A stretch of 64,000 nucleotides of DNA from an uncultured Pseudomonadota bacterium (GCA_903838705.1 CAILZL010000018.1:124001-188000); one strand, 5' to 3'; positions 17,593-27,934 are shown, counted from the first letter of the stretch. Notes: generated by a model not told the origin, from the sequence alone. Numbers and translations: made by a program.

Positions 17593-18585
17593 ATGCTTCC
17601 TGCAGGTCAGCAATCACACTGGCCTGCGGGACAGATGTTGCATGAGCTGCTGCTTTGGCAGCGCACGCGGTACACTCAGCTCGCCATGCAGATCACCACC
17701 CGTCGTAACGCCATCGCATTTTTTATCGTACTGTGCAGTACGCTGGTTGCGATTGCGATCGGACTCAATATTTACTGGATCATCCAGTGGCGTAGCGTTG
17801 TCTCGCTGGTGGTTGGTATCGTCCTGTTCGCCCTGATTATTGCTGGACTCATTCTCAATACCATTTTTCTGGTGCGTGAGATCCGCCGTAACGAGCAGCA
17901 TGACAGTTTCATCAATGCCGTTACGCATGAACTCAAGACGCCTATTGCCTCACTGCGACTATATCTGGAAACCCTGCAAACCCGTGATGTTTCGGAAGCG
18001 AAGCGTCAGGAGTTCTATCGCATCATGCACAAGGATGCCGATCGCCTGACCGAAACAGTGGAGCAGGTGTTACGTGCAGCAGAAGTTGTACAGACCCGCA
18101 AGGAGCGTAACTGGTCGCCGGTGAATATGGCGGAACTGCTTGATGAGTGCGTGGAGATTGCACGCCAGCGGCATCAGCTCGGTCCTGAAGCGCTGGCCTG
18201 TATGCATGATGAACATGCCAGAGACGCAGCTATGGTGATGGGTGACGTTGAGGAGTTGCGCACCACGCTCACCAACCTGCTGGATAACGCTGTTAAATAT
18301 TCGCCAGAGGGCGTGTATGTCACTGCGCAGCTGCTCTCGACAGACAACGAAGTGCTAATCCGGGTCAGTGATCAGGGTGTGGGTATCCCGACGGCTGATC
18401 TCAAACGGGTTTTCAAGCGCTTTTACCGCACCGGGCGCTCACGTAACAAAGTAAAGGGAACGGGTCTTGGGTTGTTCATTGTCAAATCTATTGCCCGGAA
18501 ACATCATGGCGATGTCATGGCAGAGAGTGCTGGCGAAGGCAGAGGCGCCACCTTTACTCTACACCTGCCGAGACTCGGCAAGTGA
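17593..18585 (+). CDS. Intramembrane-sensing histidine kinase
   Basis: A sensor kinase of about 330 residues. Two hydrophobic helices (about 41-64 and 70-94) are joined by only some five residues (QWRSV), so there is virtually no periplasmic sensor domain. The kinase core follows directly: HisKA with phospho-acceptor H112 in THELKTP, then the N box (NLLDNAVKYSP), DQGVGIP and GTGLGLFIVK. Such kinases sense within the membrane. The start is uncertain: ATG at 17593 is used, with in-frame ATGs at 17635 and 17686 also possible. It overlaps the regulator gene by 4 bases, and the desaturase precedes it. Confidence 0.88.
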   Translation: MLPAGQQSHWPAGQMLHELLLWQRTRYTQLAMQITTRRNAIAFFIVLCSTLVAIAIGLNIYWIIQWRSVVSLVVGIVLFALIIAGLILNTIFLVREIRRNEQHDSFINAVTHELKTPIASLRLYLETLQTRDVSEAKRQEFYRIMHKDADRLTETVEQVLRAAEVVQTRKERNWSPVNMAELLDECVEIARQRHQLGPEALACMHDEHARDAAMVMGDVEELRTTLTNLLDNAVKYSPEGVYVTAQLLSTDNEVLIRVSDQGVGIPTADLKRVFKRFYRTGRSRNKVKGTGLGLFIVKSIARKHHGDVMAESAGEGRGATFTLHLPRLGK

Positions 18586-19301
18586 GCAGGGTGCTGGTGG
18601 TGGAGGATGAAGCGCATCTGGCTCAGGGATTGCGCTTTAATCTTGAAGCGGAAGGTTACGAAGTCACGATTTGTGAAAACGGAGAAGCTGCGCTGACACA
18701 TTTGCTGCGCGGTAGCGGCGCAGATGTAGTGGTGCTGGATGTCATGCTGCCGGGCCAGGATGGTTTTGCTGTAGTCAGTGCATTGCGGCAGGCCAGTAAC
18801 TTTGTGCCAGTGCTGATGCTGACCGCTCTGCATCGGCCAGAAGATGTGCTGAAAGGTTTTGAAAGCGGCGCAGATGATTACCTGGCCAAGCCCTTTGATC
18901 TGAAAATTCTGCTGGCGCGTATCCGCAGTCTGCTCAGGCGCCGCGCATGGGTGAATGAGGCGCCAGTGCAGAAAGATACGGCTGAGCTCAGTGCTTATGA
19001 GTTCGATGGAAAAGTTGTGGATTTCCGTGCGCTGGAGCTGCGCACGCAAAATGGCGCTTTCAAACTCACCCTGATGGAAGCGGATTTGTTGCGTTATCTC
19101 ATCCGGCACCAGGGTTTGCCTGTATCACGCCAGCAGATCCTCAAGGATGTATGGAATCTGCCGGCTGACATGGACACCCGTGCCATTGATAACTTCATTG
19201 TACGTTTGCGGCGTTACATCGAAGCAGAGCCGGGCACGCCCAGATATCTGCTCACAGTCCGGGGTGTGGGCTATAAATTTGTGGCGGAGCCTGTTGCGTA
19301 A
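18582..19301 (+). CDS. OmpR-family response regulator
   Basis: A two-domain regulator of 239 residues. The receiver domain has the acidic pair E8/D9, phospho-acceptor D53 (VLDVMLPG) and the LAKPFD lysine near 105. The winged-helix DNA-binding domain covers about residues 135-235 (LTLMEADLLRYL ... RAIDNFIVRLRRYIE ... RGVGYKF). The GTG start overlaps the kinase stop (GTGA), so kinase and regulator are made together and are almost certainly a pair. Targets are unknown; the adjacent desaturase gene is the obvious candidate. Confidence 0.92.
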   Translation: MSRVLVVEDEAHLAQGLRFNLEAEGYEVTICENGEAALTHLLRGSGADVVVLDVMLPGQDGFAVVSALRQASNFVPVLMLTALHRPEDVLKGFESGADDYLAKPFDLKILLARIRSLLRRRAWVNEAPVQKDTAELSAYEFDGKVVDFRALELRTQNGAFKLTLMEADLLRYLIRHQGLPVSRQQILKDVWNLPADMDTRAIDNFIVRLRRYIEAEPGTPRYLLTVRGVGYKFVAEPVA

Positions 19302-19418
19302 TTGCAGGAGGCAGCAGGAACACTGTGAATATGGTTCTGGAAGCGATTCACTGTCACCCATCTCACCGCAGCACCGTTTACAATAGGCACCCAACCCGTG
19401 ACCGGTAATCCTGTCTAG

Positions 19419-22400
19419 ATGAACGCTTCCCTGCCTCTACCCTTTGAAGACAACGAGTTAGAGCCACCGCGAGTGAATTTCGAGCCGCACCCACGGTTGC
19501 GAGAGATTCCCTACAACTACACCTCCTTTTCTGATCGCGAAATCGTGATCCGCCTGCTGGGCGAGCCCCTGTGGCAGGTCTTGCACGAGTTGCGTGAGGA
19601 ACGTCGTACCGGGCGTTCGGCGCGCATGCTGTATGAGGTGCTGGGTGATATCTGGGTGGTTCAGCGCAATCCGTACCTGCAGGACGATTTGCTGGACAAC
19701 CCTAAACGCCGTCGCCTGCTGGTACAGGCGCTTAACCATCGTCTGGGTGAGATTGATAAACGGCGCGATGCGAATGACGTAGAAAGAGACCGGAAAGTTG
19801 GTGAACTATTGACTGCGGCACGCGCGTCGGTGCGTGAGTTTGAATCTACCTTCAGGCAAACCGGACTTCTGCGTGCGCGGGCCCGCAAGCTGCTGACCCG
19901 GCATACGCGCAAGGACAATGTCTGTTTTGATGCTTATGCACGAACTTCGCATGTCACGGATGCAACTGACTGGCGTGTTGAATTTCCGTTCGTGGTGTTG
20001 ATGCCGGACACCGAAGCGGAAATACCTCAGCTGGTACGCAGCTGTTTTGAGCTGGGGCTGACAGTGATTCCACGAGGTGGCGGTACGGGCTATACCGGTG
20101 GTGCGATTCCGCTTACGGCGTTTTCTGCGGTAATTAACACTGAAAAACTCGAAACCATTGCCAAAGTGGAATTGATACCGCTACCTGAAGTGGCGAATCC
20201 TGTACCGACTATTTTCACAGAAGCAGGAGTGGTGACCCGACGCGTTGCTGAAGCCGCTGAGCGTGCAGGCTATGTGTTTGCAGTGGATCCCACCTCCGCC
20301 GATGCCTCCTGCGTGGGTGGCAATGTGGCCATGAATGCCGGTGGTAAGAAGGCGGTGCTATGGGGTACGGCCGTAGATAATCTTGCCTGGTGGCGTATGG
20401 TGGATCCAGAAGGTAACTGGCTGGAAGTACAGAGGGTCGGACACAACCTCGGCAAGATACATGATGCCGAAGTGGCAAGTTTCGAACTGACCTGGAAAGA
20501 TGGTCGCGAACATCCCGATCAGGCACGTGTGTTACGCACCCAGCGGCTGGATATAAAAGGCAGCCGTTTCCGTAAAGTGGGATTGGGCAAGGATGTTACT
20601 GACAAGTTTCTGGGCGGTTTGCCCGGAGTACAGAAGGAAGGCTGCGATGGTCTGATTACTTCTGCGCGCTGGGTAGTGCATCGTATGCCCAGCCACACGC
20701 GTACCGTATGTCTGGAGTTCTTCGGTCAGGCGCGGGATGCCATTCCCTCTATTGTCGAAATTAAAAATTATCTTGATGCGAATCAGCAGCGTACCGGTGT
20801 GATGCTGGCGGGGCTTGAGCACCTTGATGAGCGTTATCTGAAGGCGGTGGGTTACACCACCAAATCAAAACGCGGCGTATTGCCGAAAATGGTGCTTCTG
20901 GGTGACATAGTTGGTGATGACGAGAATGCAGTCGCGCTGGCCACCTCTGAAGTAGTACGGATGGCCAACAGCCGCAGCGGTGAAGGGTTTATCGCAGTGA
21001 ATGCCGATGCCCGCAAGAAGTTCTGGGTGGATCGGGCGCGTACTGCTGCTATCGCCAAACATACCAATGCCTTCAAGATCAACGAAGACGTGGTGATTCC
21101 TCTGCCGCGCATGGGTGAATACACCGATGCCATCGAGCGTATCAATATCGAGCTGTCCTTCAAGAACAAACTGGAGCTGCTTGACGGTTTGCAGCAGTAT
21201 CTGAGCGGCAATCTGAAACTGGCTGAGACTGATGATCCCGAGTTGAATCGTCTGCCCGCTTCAGAAATGCTGGGTGAGCGTCAGTCGGAAGCTATTGCGT
21301 TTCTGATGCGCGTTCGCAAGCGGTGGCAGTATCTTTCTGATCACCTGGATCAGCCATTACAGGAGGCATTGCCGGCGCTGGAGCAGCTTGGTTACAAACC
21401 ATTACTCAAAGATTTCGAACAGCGTATTGCTCAGGATGCAACTCAGCGTATCTTCGAAGTAGTTCAGGATCGCAGCATCCGCATCAGCTGGAAACTTGAG
21501 CTGCGCAATGAATTGCGGCACATATTCTCCGGCGCAGTATTTTTACCCGTGCTTAATGAGTGTCAGGCTATTCATCAGCGTGTGCTGCGCAGTCGTGTCT
21601 GGGTGGCGCTGCACATGCATGCCGGTGATGGCAATGTACACACCAACATCCCGGTCAACTCTGATAACTATGAGATGCTCAAGACAGCGACGCACGCTGT
21701 GGAGCGCATCATGGCTATCGCACGCAGTCTGGATGGTGTGATCTCCGGTGAGCATGGTATCGGCATCACCAAACTGGAATTTCTCAGTGAAGATGAAACA
21801 GCTGATTTCCGCGCCTACAAGCAGCGCGTGGATCCTGAGGGACGCTTCAACAAGGGCAAGTTGCTGCCGGGTGCGGATCTGCGTTATGCCTATACGCCCA
21901 GCTTCAACCTGATGGGGCATGAGTCACTCATCATGCAGCAATCAGATATCAATTCAATATCTGATGCCATCAAGGACTGCCTGCGCTGCGGCAAGTGCAA
22001 GCCGGTCTGTTCCACGCATGTACCGCGGGCCAATTTGTTGTATTCCCCCCGTAACAAGATTCTGGCTACTTCACTGCTGATTGAAGCATTCCTGTACGAG
22101 GAGCAGACGCGGCGTGGGGTTTCGATCCAGCACTGGGACGAGTTCGGCGATGTAGCTGATCACTGCACCGTATGCCACAAGTGCGAGACGCCCTGTCCGG
22201 TGGATATCGACTTCGGTGATGTGTCCATGGCGATGCGTGACCTGCTGCGGCGCATGGGCAAGAAACGCTTCAATCCGGGCACGGCTGCGGGCATGTTTTT
22301 TCTGAATGCCACTAATCCCGAAACGATCAAGCTCACACGCAAGATTATGATCGACTGGGGTTACAGGGCGCAGCGTGTCGCCAGTTCCATGCTTAGTCTA

Positions 22401-23393
22401 TTTACCAGACAGCAAACACGGCGACCGCCAGCCACCACGGGTGGACGCCCCCCGGTTCGTGAGCAGGTAGTTCACTTCGTCAACAAGAAGATGCCGGGTA
22501 ATCTGCCCAAGCGAACAGCCCGTGCCTTGCTGGATATTGAAGACAGTAATTATGTGCCGGTGATTCGTGACCCGAAGCGGGGCGCGGCAGATAGCGAGGC
22601 GGTCTTCTATTTTCCGGGATGTGGTTCCGAACGTCTGTTTTCGCAAGTGGGGCTCGCCACTCAGGCCATGTTATGGCATGTCGGTGTGCAGACCGTACTG
22701 CCGCCGGGTTATCTATGCTGTGGCTATCCGCAACGTGGTGCCGGCCAGTCTGAGAAGGCAGACAAAATGGTGACCGATAATCGCGTGCTGTTCCATCGCG
22801 TTGCCAATACGCTTAACTATCTCGACATTCAGACCGTTGTAGTCAGTTGCGGTACATGTTACGACCAGTTGCAGGGATACAAGTTTGAAGAAATCTTTCC
22901 GGGCTGCCGGATCATCGATATTCATGAATACCTGATGGAGAAAGGGGTGCGGCTGGAAGGAGTTACCGGTACGCGCTACATGTATCACGATCCGTGCCAC
23001 ACACCGATGAAAAGCTATGATCCGCTGAAGGTGGTCAATGCGCTGATGAATGACAAGGTGAATGGCAAGATTGAAAAGAATGATCGCTGCTGTGGTGAGT
23101 CCGGAACATTTGCGGTGTCGCGTCCGGATGTGGCAACACAGGTGCGTTTCCGCAAGGAACAGGAGATGCGTGCAGGAGCTGAGAAATTGCGTACTGACGG
23201 GTTCACAGGTGAGGTGAAGATTCTCACCTCATGTCCATCCTGCATGCAGGGCCTCAAACGCTATAACGATGATTCCGGTACGGATGCTGATTACATCGTG
23301 GTGGAAATTGCCCGCCACGTGCTGGGTGAGAACTGGCTGCTGGACTACGTTCAGCGGGCCAACAATGGTGGCATTGAGCGAGTGCTCGTCTGA
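19419..23393 (+). CDS. Giant FAD-linked / Fe-S oxidoreductase (DUF3683; GlcD-like plus CCG domains)
   Basis: A 1324-residue multidomain dehydrogenase. The N-terminal ~170 residues match the DUF3683-type extension. A flavin-binding domain of the glycolate/D-lactate dehydrogenase class follows, with its glycine-rich loop [11 protein letters not shown] at 218-228. The flavin C-terminal region contains [12 protein letters not shown] and GEHGIG near 730-785. A ferredoxin-like segment carries two 4Fe-4S motifs, C854-x2-C857-x2-C860-x3-C864 and C916-x2-C919-x2-C922-x3-C926. Two CCG domains follow, with C1100-C1101-G and C1224-C1225-G. This layout resembles 2-hydroxyacid dehydrogenases that feed electrons to quinones or a partner (E. 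coli YdiJ, a D-2-hydroxyglutarate dehydrogenase, is a shorter relative). The substrate here is not determined. Confidence 0.9.
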   Translation: MNASLPLPFEDNELEPPRVNFEPHPRLREIPYNYTSFSDREIVIRLLGEPLWQVLHELREERRTGRSARMLYEVLGDIWVVQRNPYLQDDLLDNPKRRRLLVQALNHRLGEIDKRRDANDVERDRKVGELLTAARASVREFESTFRQTGLLRARARKLLTRHTRKDNVCFDAYARTSHVTDATDWRVEFPFVVLMPDTEAEIPQLVRSCFELGLTVIPRGGGTGYTGGAIPLTAFSAVINTEKLETIAKVELIPLPEVANPVPTIFTEAGVVTRRVAEAAERAGYVFAVDPTSADASCVGGNVAMNAGGKKAVLWGTAVDNLAWWRMVDPEGNWLEVQRVGHNLGKIHDAEVASFELTWKDGREHPDQARVLRTQRLDIKGSRFRKVGLGKDVTDKFLGGLPGVQKEGCDGLITSARWVVHRMPSHTRTVCLEFFGQARDAIPSIVEIKNYLDANQQRTGVMLAGLEHLDERYLKAVGYTTKSKRGVLPKMVLLGDIVGDDENAVALATSEVVRMANSRSGEGFIAVNADARKKFWVDRARTAAIAKHTNAFKINEDVVIPLPRMGEYTDAIERINIELSFKNKLELLDGLQQYLSGNLKLAETDDPELNRLPASEMLGERQSEAIAFLMRVRKRWQYLSDHLDQPLQEALPALEQLGYKPLLKDFEQRIAQDATQRIFEVVQDRSIRISWKLELRNELRHIFSGAVFLPVLNECQAIHQRVLRSRVWVALHMHAGDGNVHTNIPVNSDNYEMLKTATHAVERIMAIARSLDGVISGEHGIGITKLEFLSEDETADFRAYKQRVDPEGRFNKGKLLPGADLRYAYTPSFNLMGHESLIMQQSDINSISDAIKDCLRCGKCKPVCSTHVPRANLLYSPRNKILATSLLIEAFLYEEQTRRGVSIQHWDEFGDVADHCTVCHKCETPCPVDIDFGDVSMAMRDLLRRMGKKRFNPGTAAGMFFLNATNPETIKLTRKIMIDWGYRAQRVASSMLSLFTRQQTRRPPATTGGRPPVREQVVHFVNKKMPGNLPKRTARALLDIEDSNYVPVIRDPKRGAADSEAVFYFPGCGSERLFSQVGLATQAMLWHVGVQTVLPPGYLCCGYPQRGAGQSEKADKMVTDNRVLFHRVANTLNYLDIQTVVVSCGTCYDQLQGYKFEEIFPGCRIIDIHEYLMEKGVRLEGVTGTRYMYHDPCHTPMKSYDPLKVVNALMNDKVNGKIEKNDRCCGESGTFAVSRPDVATQVRFRKEQEMRAGAEKLRTDGFTGEVKILTSCPSCMQGLKRYNDDSGTDADYIVVEIARHVLGENWLLDYVQRANNGGIERVLV

Positions 23394-23418
23394 CAAAGAG
23401 ATCAATGAATTGAGTTCA

Positions 23419-24000
23419 ATGCCGCCCATTACCCGAACGCTGATCTACGCCAATGCCGGTGTGTTTTTGATACAGAATCTTGCCGGCAGTGCTGTTGAGT
23501 TTTCCTTTGCCTTGTGGCCGCTGGGTACGCCGCTGTTTCATCCGTGGCAGTTGCTGACCTATGGATTCATGCACGCCACATTCTCTCATCTGTTCTTCAA
23601 CATGTTTGCGCTTTACATGTTCGGAGCTGATATCGAGAGGGTGCTGGGTGCGCAGCGTTATCTTAACTACTATCTGGTGAGCGTTATCGGCGCGGCCGTC
23701 ATGCAATTGCTGGTGACCAGTGTAATCGCCGGCCCGCCACTCCCTACGGTAGGTGCTTCTGGTGGTGTATTTGGTTTGTTGCTTGCCTTTGGCATGTTCT
23801 TCCCGCAGCGGCGCATCATGCTGCTGATCCCTCCGATCCCCATGAGAGCCTGGGTTTTTGTCACATTATATGGACTGGTTGAGCTGGCTATGGGCGTACT
23901 GGGTACGGAACAGGGGGTGGCGCACTTCGCCCACCTGGGGGGCATGCTGGCCGGCTTTCTGTTGCTCAATCATTGGCGCAAGCAATCAGATCAGGAATGA
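23419..24000 (+). CDS. Rhomboid-family intramembrane serine protease
   Basis: A six-helix membrane protease of 193 residues. The catalytic Ser is S114 in GASGGVFG and the catalytic His is H172 in AHFAHLGG. The oxyanion-region motif HATFSHLFFNM lies at 52-62. Rhomboids cut membrane proteins within or next to the bilayer. The frame runs open into the upstream gene, and I chose the ATG at 23419; TTG at 23410, nine bases after AAAGAG, is an alternative. It lies between the giant oxidoreductase and the CpxRA-like pair. Substrate unknown. Confidence 0.92.
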   Translation: MPPITRTLIYANAGVFLIQNLAGSAVEFSFALWPLGTPLFHPWQLLTYGFMHATFSHLFFNMFALYMFGADIERVLGAQRYLNYYLVSVIGAAVMQLLVTSVIAGPPLPTVGASGGVFGLLLAFGMFFPQRRIMLLIPPIPMRAWVFVTLYGLVELAMGVLGTEQGVAHFAHLGGMLAGFLLLNHWRKQSDQE

Positions 24001-24184
24001 ACAGACCGGGCTGGTAGTTGTCACTGGTGCAAAGAATTGCCAATTGCCGCAAAGTACACGACAAGATGGTTGGCGAGGGCTGGAGATGGCGTTCAAATGG
24101 TAAGCAGGGTCTGGGGCTATGGTAGTTCTCCCGAAAACTTGCGGTTTCAATTCAGGAAACGCGGAACAGAGTGAGCAATAAATT

Positions 24185-24901
24185 ATGAGTAATGCAACAT
24201 CGGTACTGATCGTTGATGACGATCGCGAGTTGGCACAGATGCTGACTGAATATCTGACCGCAGAAGGATTTGTAACGACCGTAGCGCATGACGGGGTCAC
24301 CGCGCTTAATAAGCTGGGCGCAAACAAGTATGAACTGGTCATCCTGGATGTGATGTTGCCTTCGCTGAATGGTTTTGATGTGCTGCGTAACCTGCGTCAG
24401 ACGCTGTCGGTGCCGGTCATCATGCTCACAGCACATGGTACGGATGTAGATCGCATTGTGGGTCTTGAGCTGGGTGCCGATGATTATCTGGCCAAGCCAT
24501 TTAACCCACGGGAACTGGTGGCGCGTATCCGGGCCGTATTGCGACGCTTCTCTCCCCGTGATGGCGGCTCAGGTTCGCCAGCGCCACCGGTCACTGTCGG
24601 TCAGTTGCGCCTTGATCCTGCAACGTTCGGCGTTACGCTGGATGGCAAGGGGATTCGTCTCACAGGCACTGAGTTCCGGGTGCTGGAAATGCTGATGCGC
24701 ACGCCGGGTCAGGTTCAGTCCCGGGATCTGCTCACAGAAAGAGTGCTGGGTCGCAAGCTCACTCCATATGACCGGAGCATCGATACACATGTCAGCAATT
24801 TGCGTCGCAAGCTAGGTCTTGGTGTGCCGGGTCTGCCGGAAATCCGCAGCATTCGCGGCACGGGTTATGTGCTGACCGCGCAGGGTGAGGACCACGAGTG
24901 A
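24185..24901 (+). CDS. cpxR: CpxR-like response regulator
   Basis: An OmpR-family regulator of 238 residues. The receiver domain has the acidic D11-D12-D13 cluster, phospho-acceptor D55 (VILDVMLPS) and the YLAKPFNPREL lysine near 105. The linker is Ser/Gly/Pro-rich, about 120-132, and the winged-helix domain ends RSIRGTGYVL. The closest fit is the CpxR/RstA branch, consistent with the following kinase. It overlaps the kinase gene by 4 bases (GTGA). By family it controls envelope-stress functions. Targets in this organism are unknown, and the cpx name is by similarity only. Confidence 0.88.
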   Translation: MSNATSVLIVDDDRELAQMLTEYLTAEGFVTTVAHDGVTALNKLGANKYELVILDVMLPSLNGFDVLRNLRQTLSVPVIMLTAHGTDVDRIVGLELGADDYLAKPFNPRELVARIRAVLRRFSPRDGGSGSPAPPVTVGQLRLDPATFGVTLDGKGIRLTGTEFRVLEMLMRTPGQVQSRDLLTERVLGRKLTPYDRSIDTHVSNLRRKLGLGVPGLPEIRSIRGTGYVLTAQGEDHE

Positions 24902-26292
24902 AGAGTCTGTTCGTCCGGATCTTCCTGTCTTTCTGGCTGGCCATGGGCCTGATCCTGACAGGCAGTGTAGGAGTGACGGCAGCATTCATTATCAAACGCT
25001 CGACCGAGATTCAGAGTCTGGTGCCCGGTGAGCTGGCAGTTACCGCCGAACAGCGGCTGGTGGCCGGCGGGCTGGACGGATTGCGTGATTGGGCGCGTGA
25101 CATCCGCAACACCTACCCCGGACTTGATGTGTTCATTGTGGATGCGCTCGGTCAGTCGGTTACCCGACAGACACCACCCGAATTTATCCAGCGTCGCATC
25201 AGTCGACTCCAGCGTGAAGGGCTGCTTAATGGGCCATCAAGGCGCACCAGTTCCCCCGGCGGCGATCTGCTGCGCACCGAGCCGCAGATAACAGCAGCAA
25301 ATGGTGCGGTTTATACCCTCGTATTTTCTCAAGTACCGGACTGGTCACCCGCTGTGCTGGGTACGCCCGATATTCAAATCTTGCTGCTGCTGCTGGCTAT
25401 CGCCGTCAGCGGGTCCATCTGCTGGTATCTGGCCCGGTCAGTCACAAGGCCGGTAGAAAAACTTCAGGCGGGTGCGCGATCACTGGCAAACGGCAATCTG
25501 GATGCGCGTGTCGGAGCGGAGTTTTCCGGGCGCAAGGATGAGCTGGCAGTACTGGCACATGATTTTGATCAGATGGCAGACCGATTGCGAAGCCTCATCG
25601 ATTCTAAGGAAGTGCTGATGCGCGATGTATCGCACGAGTTGCGTACGCCGCTTGCTCGATTACGGCTGGCGCTGGGTCTGGCTCGACGTGAGGGCGCAGA
25701 TCTGGAGCGTGAGCACGATCGCATTGAGCGTGAGGCTGAACGTCTGGATGAACTGATTGGTGAGATTCTGCGTCTGGCACGTTTGAATAGCGCGCATCAG
25801 AATGTGAATCGGGAAGAATTTGATTATGCCGGTCTGATTTCAGCTGTAGCAGAAGATGCCAGAATTGAAGCCAGTGCCCAGGGCAAGCTGGTCAGCTTTG
25901 GTTATTCAGGCGCTTTGCAAATTCAGGGTGATCAGGAACTGCTGCGCAGTGCGATAGAAAATGTTGTGCGTAATGCGCTGCGATATACGGCAGTAAATAC
26001 GGCAGTTGAGATTTCACTGCGATCGGAAGGCCAGATGGCGTTACTGGAAGTGCGTGACCATGGGCCGGGCGTGCCGGAAGCAGAGTTGCAACGGTTATTC
26101 GAGCCATTTTATCGGGTCACTATGCAGGCCCGTGAGCGAGACACCGGAGGATATGGTCTGGGTCTGGCAATTACGGCCAGAGTGATGGGCGTGCACCATG
26201 GCAAGGTTGAAGCGCGTAATGCAGTGGATGGCGGTTTGCTGGTGACCTTGAGCGTGCCGCTAAAATCACCGACTGCAGCGGCGGGCGATTGA
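24898..26292 (+). CDS. cpxA: CpxA-like sensor histidine kinase
   Basis: A membrane kinase of 464 residues, starting with GTG. The first helix covers about residues 7-32, followed by a periplasmic sensor domain of ~125 residues, a second helix near 159-178 and a HAMP linker (ARSVTRPVEKLQ). HisKA has H246 in DVSHELRTPLARLRLALG, which follows CpxA closely. The ATPase domain has N box ENVVRNALRYT, G1 DHGPGVP and G2 YGLGLAI. It should phosphorylate the regulator encoded just upstream in response to envelope stress. The periplasmic signal is unknown. Confidence 0.9.
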   Translation: MKSLFVRIFLSFWLAMGLILTGSVGVTAAFIIKRSTEIQSLVPGELAVTAEQRLVAGGLDGLRDWARDIRNTYPGLDVFIVDALGQSVTRQTPPEFIQRRISRLQREGLLNGPSRRTSSPGGDLLRTEPQITAANGAVYTLVFSQVPDWSPAVLGTPDIQILLLLLAIAVSGSICWYLARSVTRPVEKLQAGARSLANGNLDARVGAEFSGRKDELAVLAHDFDQMADRLRSLIDSKEVLMRDVSHELRTPLARLRLALGLARREGADLEREHDRIEREAERLDELIGEILRLARLNSAHQNVNREEFDYAGLISAVAEDARIEASAQGKLVSFGYSGALQIQGDQELLRSAIENVVRNALRYTAVNTAVEISLRSEGQMALLEVRDHGPGVPEAELQRLFEPFYRVTMQARERDTGGYGLGLAITARVMGVHHGKVEARNAVDGGLLVTLSVPLKSPTAAAGD

Positions 26293-26366
26293 TAAATATA
26301 TCGCCAGTGATGTGATTCGATGATTGACAAGGAAAATTGATCTGGGAGTCTGGTGGCGCTGCTTTC

Positions 26367-27200
26367 CTATTTGTATTTTGTCAGGCCATCCACACCTTGC
26401 CATTGCTCAGTAGCCTGACGATGTGACTGTGATTCCCGGCTCGCCAATGCCTGACTTCGCAACAGACTGGCGCGGTTGCGAATCACGTTCAGCATGTCTG
26501 TTTCCCGTTTGATATCCAGAATCTGCTGCTGGCGTTGCATGCGCTGAGGTCGACCACGTTCATCAAACTGGATTTCCAGTCCCAGGGCATCACGATAATG
26601 TTGCAACAGCGCACCCTTGAATTCATAACGGGCTTTGACAGGTTGCGGCGTGATATTGCTTCGTTCTTCCTCCAGCCAGACTAGCAGCTCATTTTTCAAT
26701 CCGATTCGATACAAGGTGACATCACTGGCAGTGCGCATTTCGCCCTGAAATATTGTTTCGTCATTTGCAACAGACGCAGAAGCAGAGGAGCTATTGATGT
26801 TATCGGCGGCTGATACCTGCAGATTCAGCTCATGCGGCTTGCCCTGAGTCAGCACTTCGTGCGGTGTATCAGTTGCATAACTCAGATGCTGACCGGAGTA
26901 CACGCGAGCTTCGATGGTATAACGATGCGCCGGGTTGATCTTTTGCGCAGGGTAAGCTAGCGAAAAACGACAGGGCAGTTCAGTGAGATGATCAATATCA
27001 GTGCTGGCTATCTGAATCGCAGGGCCTTCAACTGAGACATCCGTGAGTATCAGTTCCAGACGCGCATTTTCTGAGAACCTGACAGGCGTGCTGTAACTGA
27101 CTTCGCCGGTGATGCTATGTTGAGCATCTTCAGTATGCCTGGCGCAGCCGGTAATCAGCAGCATGCAGATCAGGACAGAATAATTGGCGTATTTGTTCAT
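26367..27200 (-). CDS. YbaY-type domain lipoprotein
   Basis: A 277-residue lipoprotein. The signal peptide ends LLITGC (Cys near residue 19). A beta-rich domain of about 110 residues follows (SITGEVSYSTPVRFSENARLELILTDVS ... PHELNLQV), matching the YbaY/type III secretion-lipoprotein chaperone fold by its characteristic VxGxVxYxxR.xLP.xA.LxVxLxDVS-like spacing. After a Ser/Ala linker comes a second, helical and very Gln/Arg-rich C-terminal part of about 130 residues that I do not recognise. The substrate is unknown. It is divergent from the small ORF at 27443. Confidence 0.75.
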   Translation of the reverse strand: MNKYANYSVLICMLLITGCARHTEDAQHSITGEVSYSTPVRFSENARLELILTDVSVEGPAIQIASTDIDHLTELPCRFSLAYPAQKINPAHRYTIEARVYSGQHLSYATDTPHEVLTQGKPHELNLQVSAADNINSSSASASVANDETIFQGEMRTASDVTLYRIGLKNELLVWLEEERSNITPQPVKARYEFKGALLQHYRDALGLEIQFDERGRPQRMQRQQQILDIKRETDMLNVIRNRASLLRSQALASRESQSHRQATEQWQGVDGLTKYK

Positions 27201-27442
27201 TCGACAAGCAGATATGGCTGACAGTGTCCGAGAGCGTACGTCATGGGCCGGGGTATGACTACTGTAGCCGCTGGCAGAATGGCATCAAACATAAGGCGTA
27301 TGTGTATGCGTTACTTTTTCATAGACGCGAAGGGCTTCACAGGCCGGAGCAGGGGGATGCACTAATCTTTGTGCATGCTTTCAGCTGTGTCGTTCACGGC
27401 ACTCTGTCACGCATCTTCTGAAACTGATCACGAGGCAATTAC

Positions 27443-27637
27443 ATGCGTTCTGCGACTGCATCTCAAGCGGTATCGACTGAATCAAAGTCCTACAAGCAGC
27501 GAACCGGCTTTTCGATGGCTTCTGAGGAAGAAGCCCTGTTGAAGCTGGATCTTTCCGATCTGACCGTGCCCGTGATAAATGACTTGCAAGTAGATGGCTT
27601 GCGGTCATCCTGGTTGTCACGATTGCTGGGTCGCTGA
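27443..27637 (+). CDS. Possible small protein of unknown function
   Basis: A 64-codon ORF with ATG eight bases after a good ribosome site (GAGG at 27431-27434). The protein is Ser/Ala-rich at the start, acidic in the middle (EEEALLKLDLSDL) and ends in an amphipathic basic helix (SSWLSRLLGR). There is no signal peptide and no recognised family. An ORF of similar length overlaps on the other strand, so coding status is open. It stands alone between the YbaY-type lipoprotein and the TonB receptor. Confidence 0.4.
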   Translation: MRSATASQAVSTESKSYKQRTGFSMASEEEALLKLDLSDLTVPVINDLQVDGLRSSWLSRLLGR

Positions 27638-27934
27638 ACTTTAATACCCTCTCGCACTATTCTCTCCTCGGGGTAATTCACTTCTAAGTGTCCCGATGCA
27701 TCTCCGCGAAACACCTTTTCCTGCTCCCTGGGCAAAAGGGATTGTGCTTTTGTGCCGTATGTCTAATTTTTCCGCCAATAATTAAGTAATATCAGCATGG
27801 ACTGGGGAGCTGGAGGTGTGTCTCCGCCAGTCTGAATAAGGGGTACTAGCTGCCAATTGACAGCATGGAGTCAAGGAATACATTTCCCGATGGCCATGAT
27901 TGTGTAATCCGTATTGGTAGCGGGGTATAATGGC
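27638..27934. other. Leader region of the TonB-dependent receptor gene
   Basis: About 300 bases without a gene. An imperfect hairpin lies at 27800-27832 (GACTGG-GGAG pairing with CTCC-g-CCAGTC), with no T-run after it. I see no recognisable riboswitch core or Fur-like palindrome. The receptor start lies just after a GGGG tract. Confidence 0.4.
27800..27832 (+). repeat. Imperfect inverted repeat upstream of the TonB receptor
   Basis: A 10-bp stem with one bulged G and an 11-12 base loop. It is not followed by T residues, so it is not an intrinsic terminator. It may be an mRNA structure in the receptor 5' leader. Confidence 0.35.

Noticed and set aside
27638..27934. Riboswitch upstream of the TonB receptor
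   Set aside because: The only structure is a single imperfect hairpin; no conserved cobalamin, TPP or other riboswitch core could be recognised.
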